From Lachnospiraceae bacterium UBA3310 (lineage in GTDB: Bacteria; Bacillota; Clostridia; Lachnospirales; Lachnospiraceae), in NCBI GenBank assembly GCA_002361355.1, contig DESQ01000018.1:1-34196 (forward strand): DNA of 34,196 nucleotides. The letters are read 5' to 3'. Position numbers and translations under genes: made by a program. The notes under the pieces were generated by a model that was given only the letters and a program-made list of their open reading frames with translations, was not told where the DNA came from and searched no databases. Below are positions 15,741 through 24,664 of this stretch, piece after piece; within the stretch, counting starts at the first letter, position 1; every line of letters starts with the position of its first letter.

Positions 15741-16979
15741 ATGAAAAAACAGACACAACGGCAGGAAACCGGCAAAATAGAAATTATACCGGAGTATGGC
15801 AGACAGCGGCTTTTGAGTTATGCGGAGTCTTTTCGGGATTTGGCGGATCTATTTGAAGAGGGACAAGCCGGGCAGGCGGAGGACAAGCCTGTGGGTGAAG
15901 AACCGGAGGACAGGCAGGAATATTTGTTCAGGAAGCGTCTGCAGGAAAGTCAGGAGCTTTTGGCGGAGCATTTAAAGGAGATGGCGCATATCATGGCGAC
16001 GGTGGCAAAGGAAACCTGCAGTTACCGGCCCATGGGAGAGAGGCGCTGCCGGCAGATGGCGGCGCTGTTGAAAGAGTCAGGCATTCTGCTCAGGGATTTC
16101 CTGGAGATGGAGCATGAGGACGGGCATCGGGAGATCAGTCTGGTCATGCGGCAGACAGGCGGAAAACGCGCCCGATTCGGGGAAGTGGAATATATTTCCA
16201 CGGAGGATTTGGCGGATTATATATCGGTAGCCATGAACCGAAGGCTGTGCGTGGCGAAAAACACGCCGGCTTATCTTGCGGCGGAGTATAACACTTACTA
16301 TTTTCTGGAGGAGCCGCCCTATCATCTTTTGACGGGATTTGCGAAGGCGGTGAAAGAGACGGAGAAGGTGTCGGGGGACAGCTACTCATTTTATGAGGCG
16401 GATACTGGCAGGCTTTTGGTGCTTCTCTCGGACGGGGTAGGCTCCGGGGAGTCGGCATGCCGGGAGTCCGGCCGGGTGATTGAGATGATGGAACGCCTTT
16501 TGGAGGCGGGTTTTGCCAAGGAGCCGGCAGTGCAGATGGTGAACGGGGCGATGGCTGCAGCCGGACAGGAGGAGGTCATGTCCACGCTGGATGTCTGCGA
16601 CATAGATCTCTACACAGGAAACTGCGAATTTGTGAAAGTGGGAGCAGCCTGCACTTACATAAAGAGAGGACGGCTGGTGGACAGGCTTTCGGCGAGAAAT
16701 CTGCCCCTTGGCGTTTTCTGGCAGATGACGCCGGAGATACATAACAGGACGTTACAGAGCGGGGATTATGTGATTATGCTTTCGGACGGCGTGTTGGACG
16801 CATTGTCAGAGGGGATTGGCGAAGAGGCGTTTCCGGAAATAATCGGCAGGATGGAATACAAAAATCCGAACGAAATTGCAAATCAGATTCTCGCATATGC
16901 AATCGGACAGAGCAGAGGGCGGATACGGGATGATATGACAGTTCTTGTGACGGGAATATGGGATCAGAGTGCATTGTAA
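15741..16979 (+). CDS. SpoIIE-type PP2C phosphatase lacking the membrane domain
   Basis: A 412-residue soluble protein in the position of spoIIE. Residues about 200-412 form the PP2C-like serine phosphatase domain with GDSYSF (Asp213), LSDGVGSGESA (Asp231), LSDGVLDAL (Asp349) and RDDMTVLV (397-398), all metal-binding positions kept. In Bacillus SpoIIE (827 aa) ten membrane segments precede the phosphatase, which dephosphorylates SpoIIAA to activate sigma-F. Here no hydrophobic segment exists; the first 200 residues are charged and helical, and could match the SpoIIE regulatory region. The ATG 15741 start has GGAGGCGG upstream; the open frame to 15615 encodes low-complexity basic sequence. It may be a divergent SpoIIE or a RsbU-like paralogue at that locus. 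Confidence 0.82.
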   Translation: MKKQTQRQETGKIEIIPEYGRQRLLSYAESFRDLADLFEEGQAGQAEDKPVGEEPEDRQEYLFRKRLQESQELLAEHLKEMAHIMATVAKETCSYRPMGERRCRQMAALLKESGILLRDFLEMEHEDGHREISLVMRQTGGKRARFGEVEYISTEDLADYISVAMNRRLCVAKNTPAYLAAEYNTYYFLEEPPYHLLTGFAKAVKETEKVSGDSYSFYEADTGRLLVLLSDGVGSGESACRESGRVIEMMERLLEAGFAKEPAVQMVNGAMAAAGQEEVMSTLDVCDIDLYTGNCEFVKVGAACTYIKRGRLVDRLSARNLPLGVFWQMTPEIHNRTLQSGDYVIMLSDGVLDALSEGIGEEAFPEIIGRMEYKNPNEIANQILAYAIGQSRGRIRDDMTVLVTGIWDQSAL

Positions 16980-17002
16980 ATTGACGGGCGGATGGACGAA
17001 GG

Positions 17003-18538
17003 ATGAAAGATAAAGTTTTTACATGTGTAAAACAATATATTGCCGCGCATGGGATGATAGAACCGGGAGACTGTGTACTGGCAGGAGTTTCCGGCGGTGC
17101 GGACTCCGTCTGTATGCTTCATTTGCTTGTGCGGATGCAGAAGGTGATTCCTTTTCGGCTGGCAGTTGTGCACGTCAATCACGGCCTCCGTGCAGAGGCG
17201 GGGAAGGACGCTGCTTTTGTGGAGGAGTTGTGCGGACGGTGGGGCATTTCCTTTTTTTTGCGGGAGGTGGATATGCCCGGTTATGCCAGAGAGCATAAGA
17301 TGTCCGGGGAGGAAGCGGGAAGGCTTTTGCGTTATCAGGCTTTTGCGCAGGTTCTGGGAGAGATTAAGGCGGGCGCGCCGGGAAAAATCGCGGTGGCGCA
17401 CAATGCGGAGGACAGGGCCGAGACGATGCTTTTTCACATGTTTCGCGGAAGCGGGCTGAGAGGGCTGGGCGCGATCCGTCCGGTCAGAGAGTCCGTCATT
17501 CGTCCGCTTTTGTGCTTAAACCGTGCGCAGATAGAAACGTATCTGGATGCGGCGGGGCTTACCTGGTGTGAGGACAGCACGAATGGAGAGGATACCTATG
17601 CCAGAAACCGCATCAGACACCACATTTTATCTTATGCGCAGGGGGAAATCTGCCAGGGAGCGGTGTCTCACATGGGTGAACTGGCGGATATTCTGGCGGA
17701 GACGGAAGACTATCTGGAGCGGGAGACGGACAGAATCTATGACAAATATGTGACAGAAGATTTGACTTATACGGTCAATCAAAAAGAGGGATTAACCGGA
17801 GAAGTGAAAGTACAGCTTACCGGTTTAGGGGCAGAGGACATTGTTATGAAAAAGCGTGTATTGTTCCGCACGCTGGAAAAGATGACACCCCACCGAAAGG
17901 ACATTACTTCGCGCCATATGGAGGCGCTTTTAGTGCTTATGGAGAAAGACGGAAGCAAGGAACTTTCTCTTCCCTATGGAATCAAAGCATATAAGGAGTA
18001 TGACTATTTGTTTTTAAAGCGGGCAGAGGATGCAGCCGCATTTTTGGGAAGCCTGCCGGAGATCGCCGTCGAAGAACCGCAGCTTACGCCGGGCGTGCCG
18101 TTTCAGGTTGCAGTTCCGGGGACAGGAGACTTTCTTTTTACTCTGTGGGAGGCGGATTTTCCGCCGCCGATGTCCGTTTTCTACAGAAAGGAACAAAATA
18201 ATCCAGAAAATAGATATACGAAATGGTTTGATTATGATAAAATAACTACGTCTTTACTCCTGCGGATCAGGAGGACGGGAGACTATCTTACCATAGATGA
18301 AGCACTCCATACCCAGTCTGTAAAGCAGTACATGATTAATGAGAAAATCCCTAAAGCCAGGCGGGACGGCATGTATCTGTTAGCGGACGGCGCACATATT
18401 CTCTGGGTGCCGGGATATCGCACAAGCAGACAGTATAAGGTAGAAAAAAACACAAGACGTATTCTGGAGGTACGTCTGATAGGAGGAAACCATGGCGGAA
18501 CGGATAGAAGTGTTGTTGACGGAAGAGGAAGTCGATAA
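17003..18538 (+). CDS. tilS: tRNA(Ile)-lysidine synthase
   Basis: A 511-residue enzyme that converts C34 of tRNA-Ile(CAU) to lysidine with ATP, allowing AUA decoding. The PP-loop ATP motif SGGADS is at residues 30-35, followed by VVHVNHGLR and AHNAEDRAETMLFHMFRGSGLRGL, all typical of TilS. The C-terminal substrate-binding domain ends near LEVRLIGGNHGG. The frame runs 47 nt into hpt, which is longer than usual and adds a tail of about 15 residues. The start has GAAGG upstream. Confidence 0.95.
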   Translation: MKDKVFTCVKQYIAAHGMIEPGDCVLAGVSGGADSVCMLHLLVRMQKVIPFRLAVVHVNHGLRAEAGKDAAFVEELCGRWGISFFLREVDMPGYAREHKMSGEEAGRLLRYQAFAQVLGEIKAGAPGKIAVAHNAEDRAETMLFHMFRGSGLRGLGAIRPVRESVIRPLLCLNRAQIETYLDAAGLTWCEDSTNGEDTYARNRIRHHILSYAQGEICQGAVSHMGELADILAETEDYLERETDRIYDKYVTEDLTYTVNQKEGLTGEVKVQLTGLGAEDIVMKKRVLFRTLEKMTPHRKDITSRHMEALLVLMEKDGSKELSLPYGIKAYKEYDYLFLKRAEDAAAFLGSLPEIAVEEPQLTPGVPFQVAVPGTGDFLFTLWEADFPPPMSVFYRKEQNNPENRYTKWFDYDKITTSLLLRIRRTGDYLTIDEALHTQSVKQYMINEKIPKARRDGMYLLADGAHILWVPGYRTSRQYKVEKNTRRILEVRLIGGNHGGTDRSVVDGRGSR

Positions 18539-19016
18539 ACGGATTCAGGAAATCGGAGAACAGATTTCCAGAGATTATGCCGGGGAAAAAGTACATCTGG
18601 TATGTGTTTTGAAAGGCGGCAGCTTTTTTATGTGCGAACTTGCCAAACGGATCACGCTGCCGGTGTCTATTGACTTCATGTCGGTGTCCAGTTACGGTGG
18701 GGACACGAAATCCAGCGGGGTGGTCAGGATCGTGAAAGATCTCGACGAATCGCTTACGGGTAAGCATGTGATAGTGGTTGAGGACATTGTGGATTCCGGG
18801 CGGACACTCAGTTACCTGCTGGATATGCTGGGGAGCAGGGGGCCTGAGGATGTGAAGCTGTGTACGCTTTTAGATAAACCGGAGCGGCGCGTGGTGGACG
18901 TGAAGGTGGACTACAAGGGGTTTGAGATTCCGGATGAGTTTGTAGTGGGATACGGGTTGGATTACGATCAGAAATATCGGAATCTGCCTTACATTGGAAT
19001 CGTAAAATTTGACTGA
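18492..19016 (+). CDS. hpt: hypoxanthine phosphoribosyltransferase
   Basis: A 174-residue purine salvage enzyme that makes IMP/GMP from hypoxanthine/guanine and PRPP. The PRPP-binding motif VVEDIVDSGRTLSYL lies at about residues 95-109; LKGGSFFM (about 40-47) and FVVGYGLDYDQKYRNLPYIG at the end are family signatures. Its AGGAGGAAACC site is inside tilS, so translation is probably coupled. tilS-hpt-ftsH order is as in Bacillus. Confidence 0.96.
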   Translation: MAERIEVLLTEEEVDKRIQEIGEQISRDYAGEKVHLVCVLKGGSFFMCELAKRITLPVSIDFMSVSSYGGDTKSSGVVRIVKDLDESLTGKHVIVVEDIVDSGRTLSYLLDMLGSRGPEDVKLCTLLDKPERRVVDVKVDYKGFEIPDEFVVGYGLDYDQKYRNLPYIGIVKFD

Positions 19017-19042
19017 TACTGGAATAAGAATAGAGGATTTTC

Positions 19043-20899
19043 ATGAACAAGAGTGGTAGAAGTATTTATTTGTATTTTGTAATTATTATTTGCCTGTTGC
19101 TGTTTACGGTCTGGGTCGGAACGCTGCGCGTGACGAACAGCGGCTATACCAGAGGCGAATTTGAGAAGCAGATGGAAGATAACGAGGTCGCGGTGGTGAC
19201 GATCTGTCCGAATAAGGATACGCCCACCGGCTCTCTGGAAGTGATTCTGAAAAACGGCGAGGAGCGGGTTCTCTACGTGACGGATGTGACGGAGATGGAG
19301 TCCATTGTCAGGGCGCACGGCATAGACTGTTCGGTGGAGAGTGTGCCGGAGGAAAGCTGGTTTTTGAACAGCGTCCTGCCGATTCTGATCGTCGTTGTGG
19401 TCTGTGTTTTCTTCTTTGTCATGATGAATTCCCAAAATTCCGGCGGCGGCGGAAAGATGATGAACTTCGGAAAAAGCCGTGCGAGGCTCACCGTAGGCGC
19501 GGAGAATAAGATCACGCTGGAAGAGGTGGCTGGTTTAAAGGAAGAGAAGGAAGAGCTGCAGGAGATTGTAGAGTTTTTAAAAGAGCCGGGTAAATTTACC
19601 AAGGTGGGTGCAAGGATTCCCAAGGGTGTCCTTTTGGAGGGCGCACCCGGTACAGGTAAAACGCTTCTCGCCAAAGCCATTGCAGGGGAGGCGAATGTAC
19701 CGTTTTTCAGTATTTCCGGTTCTGATTTTGTGGAGATGTTTGTCGGTGTGGGCGCGTCCCGTGTGCGTGACATGTTTGCGGAGGCGAAGCGCCATGCGCC
19801 CTGTATTATTTTTATCGACGAGATCGACGCGGTGGCGAGACGCCGCGGTACCGGAATGGGCGGCGGCCACGATGAGAGAGAGCAGACCCTGAATCAGCTC
19901 CTTGTAGAGATGGACGGCTTTGGTGTCAACGAGGGAATTATCGTGATGGCGGCCACGAACCGCGTAGATATTCTTGATCCTGCCATTTTGCGTCCGGGAC
20001 GTTTTGACAGAAAGATTACGGTGGCTTCTCCTGATGTGCGGGGCAGGGAGGACATTTTAAAAGTACATGCCAAGAATAAGCCTCTCGGCGATGATGTGGA
20101 TTTGCAGCAGATCGCCCAGACGACGGCAGGCTTTACCGGCGCAGATCTGGAAAATCTGTTGAACGAGGCGGCGATCAATGCGGCGATGGACAAGCGCGCT
20201 TTCGTGCGGCAGGAGGATATCAAGAAGGCCTTCATTAAGGTGGGAATTGGTGCAGAGAAGAAAAGCCGTATTATCTCGGAGAAGGAGAAGAAGATCACGG
20301 CGTACCATGAGGCGGGCCACGCGATTCTCTTCCATGTACTGCCTGATGTGGGGCCGGTTTACACGGTTTCCATTATTCCTACGGGACTTGGGGCAGCAGG
20401 TTACACGATGCCGCTCCCGGAAAAGGACGAGATGTTCCTCACAAAGGGCAAGATGATAGAGGATATTATGGTTTCTCTGGGAGGCCGTATTGCAGAGGAA
20501 ATTATTTTCGATGACATTACCACAGGCGCTTCCAGCGATATCAAGAAGGCGACACAGGTAGCGCGCAGGATGGTGACCAGATACGGTATGTCTGATAACA
20601 TCGGCGTGATCAATTATGACGATGATGACGACGAGGTATTTATCGGCAGGGATCTGGCTCACGCGAAGAACCACAGCGAACTGGTTTCCGGGGAGATTGA
20701 CAGGGAAGTAAAAGCCATTATCGACGACTGCTACCAGAAGGCCAGGGAGATTATTATGAAGCATGAAAATGTGCTGCACAAGTGCGCTGAACTCCTTTTG
20801 GTAAAAGAAAAGATCAACCGTGCAGAGTTTGAGTCATTGTTTGATATCTATTATCCGCAGCCGGAGGAACCCGGTGAGAGAGTGGGGGAGACCGAATAA
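19043..20899 (+). CDS. ftsH: ATP-dependent zinc metalloprotease FtsH
   Basis: A 618-residue membrane-anchored AAA+ protease that degrades misfolded membrane and short-lived regulatory proteins. Two transmembrane helices (about 7-27 and 109-127) flank a small extracytoplasmic domain. Walker A GAPGTGKT is at 200-207, Walker B FIDE at 257-260, the second region of homology ATNRVDILDPAILRPGRFDR at about 304-323, and the zinc site HEAGH at 422-426 with a third ligand in the TTGASSD segment. Start spaced 26 nt after hpt. Confidence 0.97.
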   Translation: MNKSGRSIYLYFVIIICLLLFTVWVGTLRVTNSGYTRGEFEKQMEDNEVAVVTICPNKDTPTGSLEVILKNGEERVLYVTDVTEMESIVRAHGIDCSVESVPEESWFLNSVLPILIVVVVCVFFFVMMNSQNSGGGGKMMNFGKSRARLTVGAENKITLEEVAGLKEEKEELQEIVEFLKEPGKFTKVGARIPKGVLLEGAPGTGKTLLAKAIAGEANVPFFSISGSDFVEMFVGVGASRVRDMFAEAKRHAPCIIFIDEIDAVARRRGTGMGGGHDEREQTLNQLLVEMDGFGVNEGIIVMAATNRVDILDPAILRPGRFDRKITVASPDVRGREDILKVHAKNKPLGDDVDLQQIAQTTAGFTGADLENLLNEAAINAAMDKRAFVRQEDIKKAFIKVGIGAEKKSRIISEKEKKITAYHEAGHAILFHVLPDVGPVYTVSIIPTGLGAAGYTMPLPEKDEMFLTKGKMIEDIMVSLGGRIAEEIIFDDITTGASSDIKKATQVARRMVTRYGMSDNIGVINYDDDDDEVFIGRDLAHAKNHSELVSGEIDREVKAIIDDCYQKAREIIMKHENVLHKCAELLLVKEKINRAEFESLFDIYYPQPEEPGERVGETE

Positions 20900-20970
20900 T
20901 TGTGCAAAATGCACAAAAACGAATATTGAAAATTGTAATATTTGTGAATCCTTAGTATTGTAGTCAAAAA

Positions 20971-21033
20971 GGGGGTATGTTAATATACTACTTGTAACCC
21001 CCCAATACATTATATAGTTTTTTGCTATACCCC
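20971..21033 (+). other. alternative base pairing in the ftsH-amylase intergenic region
   Basis: The 311-nt gap after ftsH holds GGGGGT (20971-20976), which can pair with ACCCCC (20997-21002), while GGGGTAT (20972-20978) can instead pair with ATACCCC (21027-21033). The two pairings exclude each other. A terminator follows at 21056. No known riboswitch class is recognised. Confidence 0.35.
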
Positions 21034-21055
21034 ATAAGAAAGAAATACCTTCTCT

Positions 21056-21085
21056 AAAAAAGACAGTTTAACGGCTGTCTTTTTT
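21056..21085 (+). terminator. strong intrinsic terminator
   Basis: AAAAAAGACAG (21056-21066) pairs perfectly with CTGTCTTTTTT (21075-21085) around an 8-nt loop. It separates the ftsH block from the amylase gene. Confidence 0.9.
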
Positions 21086-21143
21086 ACTTTGCTGTTATTT
21101 TGTGAACGGCATAGGCTGAATAGTGTCAAAACCGTTTAAACTC

Positions 21144-21172
21144 TTGAATATCCACAACATATAGTATAAAAT
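21144..21172 (+). promoter_or_regulatory. candidate sigma-A promoter of the amylase gene
   Basis: TTGAAT (21144-21149), 17-nt spacer, TAAAAT (21167-21172), 38 nt before the start codon and downstream of the terminator. Confidence 0.6.
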
Positions 21173-21210
21173 AACTATGTAGTATTGTTTTTTTTAGAGA
21201 AAGGCTGATA

Positions 21211-23340
21211 ATGGATATCAATCAATTTGAGAAGGCAGAAAAAAATCAGCAGTATATTGCGGGTATGCGTCCGGTGTTTAACAGAAAAGCTTTGTTTTCA
21301 GATACGACGGCAGATTATGTGACACCGCCGGAGCCCAGCGCTTACGGCGAGGTTACGGTACGTTTCCGCTCTGCGAAGAATAACATAGACAAAGTCTTTT
21401 TTGTGCACAAGGATGAGAAGCATCTGATGTTCAAGACGGAATCGGATGCGTATTTCGACTATTATTCACATACGGTTCAGCTTGAAAATGAGAAGCTGGT
21501 TTATTATTTTGAAATACATGCGGGAAAGCTTTCCTGTTTTTACGACAGGCGTGGCGTCACAAAGGATATCAACGACTACTATTCTTTCCAGATCATTCCC
21601 GGTTTCAAGACGCCTGACTGGGCAAAAGGCGCTGTCTTTTATCAAATCTATGTGGATCGCTTCTACAATGGCGACCCGACCAACGATGTGCTGACGAATG
21701 AGTATCAGTATATCGGAGATAAGACGGTCAGGGTGGAGGACTGGGATAAGTATCCGGCAGCTATGGGCGTGCGCGAATTCTACGGCGGTGATCTGCAGGG
21801 CGTTCTCGATAAGATGAACTATTTGCAGGATCTGGGTGTGGATGTGATTTATTTCAACCCCCTGTTCGTGTCCCCCTCCAACCATAAGTATGATATTCAG
21901 GATTATGACTATATAGACCCTCATTTTGGAAAAATTGTGCACGATGAGGGAGATTTACTGGAGGACGGGCAGACGGAGAACCGCTTTGCCACCAGATATA
22001 TTGACCGCGTCTCCAATAAGGAGAATCTGGAGGCCAGCAATGCACTTTTTGCAGAGGTGGTGAAGGAAGCGCACAGAAGGGGCATGAAGGTTATTCTGGA
22101 CGGCGTGTTCAATCACTGCGGTTCCTTTAATAAGTGGCTGGATCGGGAGCGGATTTACGAGAATGCACCCGGATACGAGAAGGGCGCCTATATCGAGAAG
22201 GAAAGCCCCTATCACAATTACTTCCAGTTTCATGACGAGAACAGTTTTCCCTACAATGGTTCTTATGACGGCTGGTGGGGACATGACACACTTCCGAAAT
22301 TAAATTATGAAAATTCGAGACAGCTTTTAGACTATGTGCTCTATATCGGAAGAAAATGGGTTTCCCCGCCCTACAATGCGGATGGATGGAGACTGGATGT
22401 GGCGGCGGATTTGGGTCACAGCCCGGAGTTTAACCATACATTCTGGAAGGAGTTTCGCCGGGCGGTTAAGACGGCCAATCCCGATGCGATTATTCTGGCG
22501 GAGCACTATGGAAGTCCCATGGACTGGCTGCAGGGGCAGGAGTGGGATACGGTTATGAACTACGATGCCTTTATGGAGCCTGTGACCTGGTTTCTGACGG
22601 GTATGCAGAAGCACAGCGATGACTACAGAGAGGATATGCGGGGCAACGCTGACAGCTTCTGGGGGGCGATGAGACATCACAGCGCGGCATTTACCATGCC
22701 GTCGCTTTTGGTGGCGATGAATGAGCTGTCCAATCACGACCATTCCCGTTTCCTCACAAGAACAAACCGGAGAGTGGGCAGGACGAACACGCTGGGCCCG
22801 CAGGCGGCAAATGAGGGCGTCAACAAGGCAGTTTTACGCGAAGCGGTTGTGATTCAGATGACATGGCCCGGCGCGCCGACGATTTATTATGGAGATGAGG
22901 CGGGCGTTTGTGGATTTACGGATCCGGACAATAGACGGACTTATCCCTGGGGACATGAGGATCAGGAACTGATTGCTTTTCACAGGGAGATCATCCGCAT
23001 CCATAAGACCCATAAGGAGTTTTTGACGGGTTCTCTTAAGTTTGTGGAAGCCGATTACAATGTGATCGGATACGGCAGATTTACAAGAGAAGGACAGTCT
23101 TTGATTCTTGTCAATAACAATGACTATGAGATTACAAAGGAGTGCTCTGTCTGGTATCTGGGCACGCCAAAGGAGTGTGCGCTCACCCGGTTAATGTTGA
23201 CAACGGCGGAAGGATATTCCACAGAACCGAAGGAATATCCGGTGATTGCCGGTAAAGTTAAGGTGACGCTGCCCCCTACATCGGCTATTATTTTGAGACG
23301 CGAGAATCATACGGAACGTAATTTTCTACAATTTAGTTGA
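21211..23340 (+). CDS. glycoside hydrolase family 13 alpha-amylase family (cyclomaltodextrinase/neopullulanase-like)
   Basis: A 709-residue GH13 enzyme acting on alpha-glucans. An N-terminal beta-sandwich (about 40-130) resembles the CBM34-type domain of cyclomaltodextrinases and neopullulanases. The catalytic barrel starts at WAKGAVFYQIYVDRFYNGD. The triad is intact: nucleophile Asp396 (DGWRLD), acid/base Glu431 (AEHYG) and Asp510 (LSNHDHSRF). An insertion in domain B (about 240-275) makes it longer than typical relatives of about 580 aa. There is no signal peptide, so it acts on imported maltodextrins or intracellular glycogen. The last residues are a C-terminal beta domain. Confidence 0.92.
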   Translation: MDINQFEKAEKNQQYIAGMRPVFNRKALFSDTTADYVTPPEPSAYGEVTVRFRSAKNNIDKVFFVHKDEKHLMFKTESDAYFDYYSHTVQLENEKLVYYFEIHAGKLSCFYDRRGVTKDINDYYSFQIIPGFKTPDWAKGAVFYQIYVDRFYNGDPTNDVLTNEYQYIGDKTVRVEDWDKYPAAMGVREFYGGDLQGVLDKMNYLQDLGVDVIYFNPLFVSPSNHKYDIQDYDYIDPHFGKIVHDEGDLLEDGQTENRFATRYIDRVSNKENLEASNALFAEVVKEAHRRGMKVILDGVFNHCGSFNKWLDRERIYENAPGYEKGAYIEKESPYHNYFQFHDENSFPYNGSYDGWWGHDTLPKLNYENSRQLLDYVLYIGRKWVSPPYNADGWRLDVAADLGHSPEFNHTFWKEFRRAVKTANPDAIILAEHYGSPMDWLQGQEWDTVMNYDAFMEPVTWFLTGMQKHSDDYREDMRGNADSFWGAMRHHSAAFTMPSLLVAMNELSNHDHSRFLTRTNRRVGRTNTLGPQAANEGVNKAVLREAVVIQMTWPGAPTIYYGDEAGVCGFTDPDNRRTYPWGHEDQELIAFHREIIRIHKTHKEFLTGSLKFVEADYNVIGYGRFTREGQSLILVNNNDYEITKECSVWYLGTPKECALTRLMLTTAEGYSTEPKEYPVIAGKVKVTLPPTSAIILRRENHTERNFLQFS

Positions 23341-23381
23341 CAGTTCAGTGGGAACGGCTGTAGAGAGGTTATGGCACGATC

Positions 23382-24647
23382 ATGAAGATACTGAAGGGAA
23401 TTGTAACGGGAATAGGAGTTTTGGCAGCGCTTTTGTGTGCGCTTATCATATTGTCTGCCGTAAATCCCGGAATCACGGAGACTCTTTCTTCACTGCTGCC
23501 CAAAGACGGCTTTTCTTTGGGGAGAGATGTAAAAGAGGAGGATTCGGAAGCCCGACAGGAAGAGGATGCCTCTGAGGGAGAACAGGATTTTCAGGATATA
23601 CCGGAGCTTGCGGACATGGCTTCCGCCATAGCCACGGATATGGTTAGCGGGGAGGAAGAGCCGCGGGAGACGGTAGCGCGTCAGCCGGATGTGGAAAATG
23701 ATTCTTCGGATACCGGATCTGACGATGGGCGTGTCAGGGGAACGAACGGCTATGAGCCGCCTTCCGAGTTGGATATAAAAACGCCCGAAGCGGTCAGCGG
23801 CAAGTCAGACTATCAGCCGATTACGGAACAATCAGAGGAGATACCGGATACGGAGGACGGGGAGTATGTCAGCGAGTTGGGTTATGGAGAGACGGGGGAT
23901 GGTCTGACCTTCGATCCGGTCTTTTATCCTTACTATCAGATGCTTGATGCGAAGGGACAGCATGTTTACAGACAGATTTATGCCAATGCCCTCGTCATGA
24001 ACGACGCTTTTGTTCCGATTGAGGCGGTGACAGTGCCGGAAATTAAGGATGCGATCATGGCGGTCTATAACGATCATCCCGAATTGTTCTGGCTCAATAC
24101 CATATTTACCTGTAAATATGATAAGAACAGAATTTGCGCAGAGCTTGCGCTGGATTTTAATATGACAGGGGAAGAGTTGACGCAGGCGTCCACGAATTTC
24201 AATAATATGACAAATGCGATCCTGACACAGGTGGCAAGTTATGGGGTCTACGACAGAGAGAGACTTGTGCATGACATGTTGATCTCTATGATAGAATACG
24301 ATAAAGGTGCGGATATGAACCAGAGCGCCTACAGTGCGCTTGTGGAGGGCAAAAGTGTGTGTGCAGGATACGCCAGGGCGTATCAATATCTTATGCAGAG
24401 GCTGGGGATTCCCTGTTATTACTGCACCGGATATACAGGACAGGCTCACGCCTGGAATATTGTTGCGCTGGATGACGGATATTATAATGTAGACGTGACA
24501 TGGGATGACACGCCGGGCGGAGAGTATGATTATTTTAATAAGACAGATGAGGATTATGCGGATACACATATGAGGCAGGAGTTATCTGTGAATCTGCCGC
24601 AGTGTCAGGGGCAGCAGTATCGAATAACGCAGGCGTCTGCGGATTGA
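23382..24647 (+). CDS. membrane-anchored transglutaminase-like protein
   Basis: A 421-residue protein with one N-terminal hydrophobic segment (about 7-27) that acts as signal anchor, then an acidic low-complexity linker (about 48-175). The C-terminal part is a transglutaminase-like cysteine-protease fold with the triad Cys327 (KSVCAGYARAY), His356 (QAHAWN) and Asp371 (NVDVTWDD). Such domains cross-link or cleave proteins, and several act in the envelope or spore coat of Firmicutes. The stop overlaps the following CotH-type gene region, so the two are cotranscribed. The start has no well-spaced ribosome binding site. Catalytic residues look intact; the substrate is unknown. Confidence 0.85.
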   Translation: MKILKGIVTGIGVLAALLCALIILSAVNPGITETLSSLLPKDGFSLGRDVKEEDSEARQEEDASEGEQDFQDIPELADMASAIATDMVSGEEEPRETVARQPDVENDSSDTGSDDGRVRGTNGYEPPSELDIKTPEAVSGKSDYQPITEQSEEIPDTEDGEYVSELGYGETGDGLTFDPVFYPYYQMLDAKGQHVYRQIYANALVMNDAFVPIEAVTVPEIKDAIMAVYNDHPELFWLNTIFTCKYDKNRICAELALDFNMTGEELTQASTNFNNMTNAILTQVASYGVYDRERLVHDMLISMIEYDKGADMNQSAYSALVEGKSVCAGYARAYQYLMQRLGIPCYYCTGYTGQAHAWNIVALDDGYYNVDVTWDDTPGGEYDYFNKTDEDYADTHMRQELSVNLPQCQGQQYRITQASAD

Positions 24648-24664
24648 TAGACGGGGTAAAGTTT

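Noticed and set aside
20971..21085. Riboswitch before the amylase gene
   Set aside because: No known aptamer consensus is recognisable; only simple alternative pairings and a terminator are seen.
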